Positions 16,813-23,861 of a stretch of 27,066 nucleotides of DNA are shown one piece after another. The position numbers were made by a program, and so were the translations under genes. The notes under the pieces were generated by a model. The model worked only from the letters and a program-made list of their open reading frames with translations, searched no databases and had not been told where the DNA came from. This DNA is from Prolixibacteraceae bacterium (GTDB taxonomy: Bacteria > Bacteroidota > Bacteroidia > Bacteroidales > Prolixibacteraceae). Numbering within the stretch: position 1 is the stretch's first letter; every line of letters begins with the position of its first letter. The stretch lies in assembly GCA_003506435.1 (NCBI GenBank), contig DOAQ01000003.1, positions 1-27,066 of the forward strand. Reading direction: 5' to 3'.

Positions 16813-18150
16813 ATGAGAACCCAACTAATAATCTGTCTTTTACTATTTTTCACAGGAAGAACTATTGCACAGGAAGCGATATACGACCAATTATGGAATG
16901 ACCCAAAAGTAAACGAACGCATCGAAAACGACATTGAAAAATACCGAAAGGGAAATGCGATAATCGAAATCATCGGGAAAGACAAGAAGCCCGTATCGAA
17001 TGCGGAAGTTACGATACGACAAGAATCACACGAATTTTTATTCGGCTGTAACCTGTTTGCCTTGGGACAATTAAAAACACCCGAACTCAACCAGAAATAC
17101 GAAACTTCCTTTATTAATTTGTTCAATTCTGCCACAGTACCGTTTTACTGGGGAGACCTTGAACCACAGCAAGGCAAACCAAAATTTAAAGAAGGCTCTT
17201 CAACTGTTTGGCGGCGCCCGTCTCCCGACCAACTGGTGAAGTGGTGCCGCGAACACAACATCATGCCGAAAGGACACGCCCTGATGTATGCCAAAAATAT
17301 GTTCATGCCCGACTGGACCGAGCAAAACAACCCCGAGGCATTTCTTCGGCAGGGACACAAACATATTGCCGGTATTGCCAAACGTTACGGCGGCACATTT
17401 CCAATATGGGATGTTGCCAACGAGGAAATTCCACGAATCAGGCATCTCGACCAATGGCACAAAGTGCCGGACGACTATCTGGAATGGTGCTTCCGTGAAG
17501 CAGAAAGCCTGTTCCCGAAGAATGTAAAAATGCTTTACAACGATGGTACCGAGGAAGTCCATAAAAATATTAGTGAATATACCGCCTTATTCACCCGACT
17601 GATAAACCAAAAAATCAAGGTTGATGGCATGGGAATTCAGTTCCATATTTACAACCGCCCGGCTATGATTGAAGGGAAACTGTATCCGCCAAATGAACTA
17701 TTCTCAGTTTACGATCAACTTAGTGAAATGAAACTGCCTTTGTATATTACAGAAATAACCATTCCGGGGAAAGACGAAAACGGGGCGGCGCTTCAGGGGA
17801 AAATTGTAGAAAACCTGTATCGTCTGTGGTTCAGTACTCCATATATGGCTGGAATTACATGGTGGAACCTGGGCGATGGGACAGCTTTCGAGGAAGAAAA
17901 CAAAGCAATGGGGGGCCTGATTGATGAAGAAATGAATCCTAAACCAGCATATCAGGCGTTGGATAAACTGATCAATCATGAATGGAAAACTAACGGAGTA
18001 TTCAATACAAATTCAAACGGTAAAGTCAGTTTTCGCGGGTTTCACGGAAAATACAAGGTCTGTGTTTCGGCAAATGGCATCAGTAAGGAATTTTCTTTCG
18101 ACCTGAAAAAAGGGGAGAAAATAAACACGGCTACATTTCATCTTAAATAG
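16813..18150 (+). CDS. GH10-like glycoside hydrolase, secreted
   Basis: A 445-residue exported protein (signal peptide to about residue 19). After about 25 charged residues comes a small beta domain (about 48-75, with KPVSNAEVTIRQ), then a TIM barrel of GH10 type beginning at FLFGCNLFALG. The acid/base Glu is read as Glu204 in IWDVANEE and the nucleophile as Glu314 in YITEI; the 110-residue spacing suits GH10. GITWWNLGDG follows as the usual late Trp motif. A short beta tail ends the chain. GH10 enzymes are mostly xylanases, but divergent relatives act on other glycans and there is no other xylan gene here, so xylan is not assumed. It is the first gene of the enzyme block. Confidence 0.85.
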   Translation: MRTQLIICLLLFFTGRTIAQEAIYDQLWNDPKVNERIENDIEKYRKGNAIIEIIGKDKKPVSNAEVTIRQESHEFLFGCNLFALGQLKTPELNQKYETSFINLFNSATVPFYWGDLEPQQGKPKFKEGSSTVWRRPSPDQLVKWCREHNIMPKGHALMYAKNMFMPDWTEQNNPEAFLRQGHKHIAGIAKRYGGTFPIWDVANEEIPRIRHLDQWHKVPDDYLEWCFREAESLFPKNVKMLYNDGTEEVHKNISEYTALFTRLINQKIKVDGMGIQFHIYNRPAMIEGKLYPPNELFSVYDQLSEMKLPLYITEITIPGKDENGAALQGKIVENLYRLWFSTPYMAGITWWNLGDGTAFEEENKAMGGLIDEEMNPKPAYQALDKLINHEWKTNGVFNTNSNGKVSFRGFHGKYKVCVSANGISKEFSFDLKKGEKINTATFHLK

Positions 18151-18181
18151 GACACGAAAACAATAACTTCAAAGTATCGAT

Positions 18182-19210
18182 ATGAAACGCCTTACTTATC
18201 CGTTGTTTCTCCTAATCCTCTTTATTGTCGGGAACCTGTTTTGCACAGCATGTGAAAAAGACTCCGATGGAACAGATGATTATGCTATAATTCCGCCTGA
18301 TTCGAAAGCCGGTGAGCAAACAGCTTCTATAATTAAAGGCATGTGCATATTTGCAGGTCAGGCCGAAACGTTTACCGATTCTGACTGGCAGGCTATTGCC
18401 AACTCACCGGTGACTGATTTTATTATTATTCCGAAAGAGGCGGCACATTACGGCGCTACCGAAGCAGGTTATAAAACAAATCTGGCCCCGTTCATGATAA
18501 AGGTGATCAACCAACTTGTATCGCGCAAAGCTTCATCTAAAATATGGATCGGAACACCGGGCATATCTTCCTTAAATTACACCAGCCTCATTTCAAGTTT
18601 CGATCCGATTCACAAGTACCTGAGCTATGTACGCGACCAGGTTGGCGCCTCGGTTTGGAGCAGTAATATTGGAGGGGTGTACATGAACATGGAAGCTATT
18701 TACGGATCGGTAAATTACAGTAACATCTATGAAAATTCATGCATTAAATTAATGAACGATATCTCCTACAGCGTACATAATCTCCTGAAAACAAAATTTT
18801 TATGGATACCCTATTACGGCTATGGAACTAATCCGGCAGAAATAATCAAAAGAATTGGGTACGTGGCCAATACCAATATTTTCGATTACGTAGTTATCCA
18901 ACCACATTATTACTTCGACGAAACTGTACCCGAAAACCTGACCGGGGTTCAGCACTGCGTGAGAAAACAAACCATCTCTTACCGCGATGGGCTTGCAGTA
19001 ACAGACAAAACATCGCGAACAATAATCGGCGTCGAAATGGAGCTTAGCTGGAAGGTTGTCCCTCCAAATAATTATGCCGATTGTGTTGCCCGTTACAACG
19101 AATATATCACTGCTTTTTCTGAATTCAAAAACATAAAACCAATTATTTTTTACTGGGACGGGTCGGTGCAAAATGCACTTAGCCATCGTATAAACCCGTT
19201 TTTTCAATAA
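18182..19210 (+). CDS. DUF4855-like TIM-barrel lipoprotein (first of two)
   Basis: A 342-residue protein with a lipoprotein-type signal (Cys24; position -3 is Cys, so the lipobox is slightly unusual). It shares a motif series with the protein encoded at 22740: GGVYMNME (164-171), FLWIPYY (206-212), QPHYYFDE (240-247), GVEMELSW (283-290), then RYNEYITAF and KPIIFYWDG. This places it in the DUF4855 group, probable glycosidase-like barrels without an assigned activity that I know. Glu171 and Glu285 or Glu287 are candidate catalytic residues. It starts 31 nt after the GH10-like gene and is followed by a small hairpin. Confidence 0.72.
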   Translation: MKRLTYPLFLLILFIVGNLFCTACEKDSDGTDDYAIIPPDSKAGEQTASIIKGMCIFAGQAETFTDSDWQAIANSPVTDFIIIPKEAAHYGATEAGYKTNLAPFMIKVINQLVSRKASSKIWIGTPGISSLNYTSLISSFDPIHKYLSYVRDQVGASVWSSNIGGVYMNMEAIYGSVNYSNIYENSCIKLMNDISYSVHNLLKTKFLWIPYYGYGTNPAEIIKRIGYVANTNIFDYVVIQPHYYFDETVPENLTGVQHCVRKQTISYRDGLAVTDKTSRTIIGVEMELSWKVVPPNNYADCVARYNEYITAFSEFKNIKPIIFYWDGSVQNALSHRINPFFQ

Positions 19211-19214
19211 CAAA

Positions 19215-19244
19215 ATTGTACTTTTAGGCCAATAGAAGTACAAT
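19215..19244. repeat. intercistronic stem-loop
   Basis: The arms 19215-19226 and 19233-19244 pair over 12 bp with one wobble, around a 6-nt loop (GGCCAA). Only a weak AAATTT follows, so it is at best a partial terminator or a processing site between the DUF4855 and DUF1080 genes. Confidence 0.5.
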
Positions 19245-19265
19245 AAATTTCAAAAACTGTAAACC

Positions 19266-20531
19266 ATGAAAAACCAATTTTCATTTTTATCATCAATTCT
19301 ATTGATAGCCACTATGTTATTCGGCTGTGCCGAAAAACAAAACGTGTTAACCCAACAGGAAAGCCAGGACGGATGGCAACTCTTGTTCGATGGACAAAGC
19401 CTGAATGGATGGAAAAATTACAATGCACCCGGCGTTAGCGGATGGAGCGTGGACGACGGCTGTTTGGTTGCCAGCGGTACCGGCGCCGATATGAACGGCT
19501 ACATCATTACCGGAAAACAGTACGATAATTTCGAACTGATCTGGGACTGGAAAATAGCTGCCGAAGGAAACAGTGGGGTAATGTACCACGTTATTGAAAG
19601 TGAAAAATTTAAAACCCCGTATCTCACTGGTCCCGAATACCAGTTGCTCGATGATGTGGGCTTTCCGCAAAAAGTGGAAAACTGGCAAATTACTGGCGCC
19701 GACTATGCCATGCACATTGCCGACTCGACAGTGAAAAAACTAAATCCGGTAGGCGAATGGAATACATCACGGATCATTTTCGACAACGGACATGTTGAAC
19801 ATTGGCTGAACGGTGCGAAAATCGTGGATTTTGAAGCCTGGACACCCGAATGGTTCGCACTGAAAAACAGCGGTAAATGGAACATGGCGCCGGAATACGG
19901 CCTGTCGGAAACCGGGCATATTTCGTTGCAGGACCATGGCAGTAAAGCCTGGTTCCGGAATATGAAAATCAAAGAACTTCCGAAGAAAGAAAAACAAGCC
20001 GTATCGCTTTTCAACGGCGTTGACCTGAGCGGATGGATCGCCTACGGAACTGAAAAATGGTACGTTGAAGACAGCCTGCTGGTATGCGAAAGCGGCCCTG
20101 ACAAAGAATATGGTTATTTGGGTACGGAAAAATATTTCAAAGACTTCGATCTTTCCGTCGATTTCAAACAGATTTCAAACGGAAACAGCGGTATCTTTTT
20201 CCGCTCTACGGTTGATGGCACAAAAGTTTCAGGATGGCAGGTTGAAGTGGCTCCAAAAGGAAACGACTCAGGCGGCATTTACGAATCGTATGGACGCGGC
20301 TGGCTGAACCAGATTCCCGATGAAAAAGAGAACATCCTTCTTCCCGGAGAATGGAATACCATGCGCATTAAAGTGATAGGTTCCGATGTAACCACCTGGC
20401 TCAACGGACAGGAGATGACCCACCTGAACGATTCCCTGATTGGCAGTGCAAACGGACGCATCGCCCTTCAGATACACAGTGGAGGCGGCATTAAAGTACA
20501 ATGGAAAAACCTGATTATTCAACCTTTGTAA
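19266..20531 (+). CDS. tandem DUF1080 (3-keto-disaccharide hydrolase-like) lipoprotein
   Basis: A 421-residue lipoprotein (lipobox LFGC, Cys21) with two copies of the DUF1080 concanavalin-like fold, about 36-237 and 245-421. The repeated marks line up: LFDG (40) with LFNG (248), GNSGVMYH (101) with GNSGIFFR (306), GEWNTSRI (163) with GEWNTMRI (361), HWLNG (179) with TWLNG (377), and GHISLQDHG (217) with GRIALQIHSG (397). The first copy has GPEYQLLDD where the second has GWQVEV, so the active sites may differ. Family members cleave 3-keto-glycosides by elimination or hydrolysis in the periplasm. The gene for a TIM-barrel partner starts 7 nt downstream, but no sugar 3-oxidoreductase is in the window. 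Confidence 0.87.
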   Translation: MKNQFSFLSSILLIATMLFGCAEKQNVLTQQESQDGWQLLFDGQSLNGWKNYNAPGVSGWSVDDGCLVASGTGADMNGYIITGKQYDNFELIWDWKIAAEGNSGVMYHVIESEKFKTPYLTGPEYQLLDDVGFPQKVENWQITGADYAMHIADSTVKKLNPVGEWNTSRIIFDNGHVEHWLNGAKIVDFEAWTPEWFALKNSGKWNMAPEYGLSETGHISLQDHGSKAWFRNMKIKELPKKEKQAVSLFNGVDLSGWIAYGTEKWYVEDSLLVCESGPDKEYGYLGTEKYFKDFDLSVDFKQISNGNSGIFFRSTVDGTKVSGWQVEVAPKGNDSGGIYESYGRGWLNQIPDEKENILLPGEWNTMRIKVIGSDVTTWLNGQEMTHLNDSLIGSANGRIALQIHSGGGIKVQWKNLIIQPL

Positions 20532-20538
20532 AAAGATT

Positions 20539-21393
20539 ATGAAGAAAATAAAAGTACATTACATCGGGTTGATTTTGTTGATGCTTTTTTCTGCAAGCAT
20601 ATCCGCCAAACCGAATAAAGCCGAAAAAGCCGGATGGAAGCTGGGTGTGCAAACCTACACTTTTCATAAATTCAGCTTTCAGGAAGCAATTGACAAGGCA
20701 AAGGAGCTGGGACTGAGTTACGCCGAAGTCTATTACGGGCAGCCTCTTGGAAAAGATATTGAAGGAAAAATGGATTTTCGGATGGACAAGGAAACACAGA
20801 AAACAGTACTTGCTTACGCGAAATCGAAAGGCGTAAAAATCATTGCCAGCGGCGTTGTTGCGTGCAAAGACGAAGCCGAATGGAAACAACTTTTTGAATT
20901 TGCTTCGGCAATGGGCATCGAAATCATCACCTGCGAACCTGATTACAAACACCTGAAATATGTTGACGAACTGGCCAACCAATACAAAATTGATGTGGCT
21001 ATTCACAACCATCCGAAACCTTCCGCTTATTGGTCGCCGGAGCTTTTTCTGGATGCGGTAAAAGGATTGAGCAACCGAATTGGCGCCTGTGCCGATGTAG
21101 GTCATTGGAAACGAATGGGCATTGAACCCGTTACCGCATTAAAGATGTACGAAGGCCGGTTAAAATCGCTTCATTTTAAAGACATCAAAGGAAAAGTTGA
21201 AGGAGAAAAAGAACAACATGATGTGATTTGGGGAGCCGGTGTTTGTGATGTGGAATCGATCCTGAAAGAATTGAAACGACAAAATTTCAAAGGGCTTTTC
21301 TCTATTGAATATGAATACAACTGGGAAAATTCAGTGCCGGATATCAAACAATGTATAAGCTATTTTACAACGACAACTAATCGGCTTTTTTAA
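20539..21393 (+). CDS. periplasmic xylose-isomerase-like TIM barrel (sugar phosphate isomerase/epimerase family)
   Basis: A 284-residue exported TIM barrel (signal peptide to about residue 23, ISA/K). The xylose-isomerase-like (AP endonuclease 2-type) fold is shown by WKLGVQTYTFH at 33-43 and a set of likely metal ligands: Glu133 in CEPDYKH, His156/His158 in AIHNHP, Asp186 and His189 in CADVGHW, His212/Asp215 in HFKDIKG, and Glu257 in SIEYEY. Exported members paired with DUF1080 proteins have been linked to hydration of 2-hydroxy-glucal products in 3-keto-glycoside elimination. With a 7-nt spacing to the DUF1080 gene, this pair probably works in sequence. The true substrate is inferred. Confidence 0.82.
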   Translation: MKKIKVHYIGLILLMLFSASISAKPNKAEKAGWKLGVQTYTFHKFSFQEAIDKAKELGLSYAEVYYGQPLGKDIEGKMDFRMDKETQKTVLAYAKSKGVKIIASGVVACKDEAEWKQLFEFASAMGIEIITCEPDYKHLKYVDELANQYKIDVAIHNHPKPSAYWSPELFLDAVKGLSNRIGACADVGHWKRMGIEPVTALKMYEGRLKSLHFKDIKGKVEGEKEQHDVIWGAGVCDVESILKELKRQNFKGLFSIEYEYNWENSVPDIKQCISYFTTTTNRLF

Positions 21394-21400
21394 TAGCATA

Positions 21401-21438
21401 GGCCTTGATTCAGAAAATTAATTTTCTGAATCAAGGCC
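21401..21438. repeat. 38-bp perfect palindrome
   Basis: Positions 21401-21419 and 21420-21438 are exact reverse complements with no spacer (GGCCTTGATTCAGAAAATT and its mirror). It starts 8 nt after the TIM-barrel stop. As RNA, about 17 bp of stem around an AATT loop would form; the downstream side has no long T-run. It is likely a terminator-like or RNA-stabilising hairpin. The remaining 60 nt of this gap show nothing else I can name. Confidence 0.8.
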
Positions 21439-21500
21439 ATATTTACCTATCAGAAACCCCGAAAAATTAGTCTGTTACCCCGAATTTATATTTCCGGAAA

Positions 21501-22553
21501 ATGCAAAGAAGAAATTTTTTACGCACAACGACAGTGTCTGCGCTAAGTATGGCTTTTCAAAACCAAATTTTAGCGGCTGTCCGCAATAACAAGAACATAA
21601 AGCCCATTGAAGGTTCATGGTTTGAATTTCAGCACCATTCGGCTGTTGAAGGAATGCCATGGAACAAGACACTCGAAAAATTTACCGCCGAACAATGGGA
21701 TGCCAAAATAAAAGAACTGGCCGATGCCGGAATGCGCTACCTGGCCCTGCTCGACATTGCCATCTATGGAAAAAGTTTCTACCCGTCAGCACTCCTTCCC
21801 CAACACCAGTTGGGTTGCGACGATCCGCTGGAAGTGGTACTTTCGGCTGCCGACAAATACGGTATCCGTTTTTTTGTAAGCAACGGCTTCTTTGGCGACT
21901 GGACCCAATCAGCATTCCTGATGAAAGACCCGGAAATCCAAAAACTGAGGCTAAAAGCGATGAATGAAGTGGCTGAAAAATATGCCCATCACAAAAGTTT
22001 TTACGGATGGTACTACCCTAACGAAATCGGCATCAATGGACATTACACCGATTTTTTCATCAACTATGTCAATACCTCTTCAGCCGAGGCGAATAAACTG
22101 ACCCCGAAAGCCAAATCACTGATTGGCCCTTACGGAACCCGCCATGTCAAGGCCGACGATGAGTTTGTACGTCAACTTGAACAACTGGATGTTGATTTCA
22201 TTGCTTATCAGGATGAAATCGGGGTTCAGAAAACCCGGGTTGAAGAAAGTGCAGCTATTTACGAAAAGCTCTATCATTTGCATAAAAAAGCTACCAAAGC
22301 TAAACTTTGGGCCGATGTGGAAGTTTTCCGCTTCGAGGGAAAAGTGTACAACAGCGCTCTGCTGCCCGCCCCGCCCGAACGGGTCATCAAACAACTGGAG
22401 GCCGTATCTCCTTATGTCGAGAAAATACTGATCTATCAATACGGCGGACTGATCAATAACCCGGGCAGTCCGGTTTTTGCCGGTCCTGCCGAATCAACGC
22501 AACTTTATGAAGAACTTGTAAAACACGGGTATTTACAAGACCACAAAAAATAG
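21501..22553 (+). CDS. DUF4434-like TIM barrel, Tat-exported
   Basis: A 350-residue protein with a twin-arginine signal (QRRNFLRTTTVSALSMA, residues 2-18). The body looks like a DUF4434-type glycosidase-like barrel: PIEGSWFEFQHH (35-46), a helix with KIKELADAGMRYLALLD, and GWYYPNEIGING (169-180), where PNE resembles the acid/base strand of clan-A glycosidases (Glu175). YQDE (Glu239) and ADVEVF (Glu274) are further candidates. Tat export suggests folding before export. Its activity is unknown to me. It sits in the middle of the enzyme block, after the palindrome. Confidence 0.7.
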   Translation: MQRRNFLRTTTVSALSMAFQNQILAAVRNNKNIKPIEGSWFEFQHHSAVEGMPWNKTLEKFTAEQWDAKIKELADAGMRYLALLDIAIYGKSFYPSALLPQHQLGCDDPLEVVLSAADKYGIRFFVSNGFFGDWTQSAFLMKDPEIQKLRLKAMNEVAEKYAHHKSFYGWYYPNEIGINGHYTDFFINYVNTSSAEANKLTPKAKSLIGPYGTRHVKADDEFVRQLEQLDVDFIAYQDEIGVQKTRVEESAAIYEKLYHLHKKATKAKLWADVEVFRFEGKVYNSALLPAPPERVIKQLEAVSPYVEKILIYQYGGLINNPGSPVFAGPAESTQLYEELVKHGYLQDHKK

Positions 22554-22739
22554 GAACAATCGAACTTCAATGAATAGAAAAGCATGATTTAATAAGCACA
22601 AAAAAAGTGATGTTTATCCGTCAGAACGACGGGTCATGTGAATTTCCTGCTTACCGCAGGCAGATGTTTTATTACTGAAAAATATAAACACACAATATTG
22701 ATACAGATATTAAAATCAATAACATATAAAAATACAAAC

Positions 22740-23840
22740 ATGAAAACCCGATTTTTTTTCTTACTGATTTTTGTACTCGCCACCCTGAACAGCAACATGG
22801 CCTGCAACGAAGAAACAGCTATTCCTGATCCGACAATCGAATTAAAATACCAGTCTGACAACCCGATTTCTGATTTAGTACTAATTTACGACGGGGGCTT
22901 GCACCGCCAACCCTGGACAATTGAGCGAATGCGGCCTTATGTTTATCGTGAAAATGCCGGAAAAACTGAGTTTCTGTTCGATGGATTTTTGTTTCTTGAA
23001 ATTTTTGACAGCAAGAAAAATATAGAATACTATCCCGGTTATAAGAAAAATTCAGCACCAAAAGCCGATTGGCTATCACTGCTTGATACGTATTTCGATG
23101 ATCAAAAAAGTTTAGGCGCACTGGAAACAGTTCTCGATGAATTGGCAAAAAAAGGACAAACGCCGCTTCGCAAACGGAAGGTGGTTATCAGTATCCCGAC
23201 CCCCATTAATGGTTTTACCGGATGGGGAAGTATCGGCGAAAGAGCCCTCGATTTTAATACACTTGAAGATCAGATTGCCGCTGAGAAATGGTTTATCGAT
23301 GAAGCATTGCAACGCTGGGAAGCGAAAAACTACAAACACATTGAACTGGTCGGGTTCTATTGGGTAGATGAAGATGCCGGCAACTACGAAAATGCCATGA
23401 AGCTCACCAAACAATACGTAAGTATAAAAGGAAAAAAATTTTACTGGATTCCTTACTGGAAGGCTACCGGAGGCGAAAAATGGAAAGAACTGGGCTTCGA
23501 TTACGCCTACGAACAACCCAACTATTTCTTTAATACAACGACGCCATACAGCCGCCTGACCGATGCCTGCGCTTTTGGCGGCAAATACGGGTTGGGCATG
23601 GAAATGGAATTCGACTACCGGGTTTCACAGTCCGACTTTAAAACCCGTTTCGACGATTACGTGAAAGCGTTCACCGAAAATAATATCTGGAAACTCCGCC
23701 CGGTGGCTTATTACGAAGGCGGCGGCGCCTGGGGGGGCATGGCCACCAGTACCAATGCCGAACTGAAAAAGATGTACCAGACCTTGGGCGACATCATTGT
23801 CGAAAGGCAAAAGCAAACTGATGAACGCTCGAAGAAATAA
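22740..23840 (+). CDS. DUF4855-like TIM-barrel lipoprotein (second of two)
   Basis: A 366-residue protein. A GTG at 22638 would add 34 residues in front, but the ATG at 22740 gives a proper signal peptide ending in NMAC (Cys22), so it is chosen. Motifs shared with the gene at 18182 are GFYWVDE (205-211), FYWIPYW (234-240), EQPNYFF (258-264), GMEMEFD (286-292), RFDDYVKAF and RPVAYYEGGG. This matches the DUF4855 pattern more closely than the first copy. Glu211 and Glu288 or Glu290 are candidate catalytic residues. The two copies are distant paralogues with different loop lengths, so different linkages or sugars are likely. The 186-nt gap before it holds two short hairpins (22619-22633 and 22647-22661) and no clear promoter. 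Confidence 0.78.
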   Translation: MKTRFFFLLIFVLATLNSNMACNEETAIPDPTIELKYQSDNPISDLVLIYDGGLHRQPWTIERMRPYVYRENAGKTEFLFDGFLFLEIFDSKKNIEYYPGYKKNSAPKADWLSLLDTYFDDQKSLGALETVLDELAKKGQTPLRKRKVVISIPTPINGFTGWGSIGERALDFNTLEDQIAAEKWFIDEALQRWEAKNYKHIELVGFYWVDEDAGNYENAMKLTKQYVSIKGKKFYWIPYWKATGGEKWKELGFDYAYEQPNYFFNTTTPYSRLTDACAFGGKYGLGMEMEFDYRVSQSDFKTRFDDYVKAFTENNIWKLRPVAYYEGGGAWGGMATSTNAELKKMYQTLGDIIVERQKQTDERSKK

Positions 23841-23861
23841 TTCAACTTTGAAATAACCGAC

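Noticed and set aside
16813..18150. Calling the GH10-like protein a xylanase
   Set aside because: The fold and catalytic residues fit GH10, but no other xylan-degrading gene is present and the motifs are divergent, so the substrate is left open.
22638..22739. GTG start adding 34 residues to the second DUF4855 protein
   Set aside because: It would bury the lipoprotein signal peptide; the ATG at 22740 begins a typical signal sequence.
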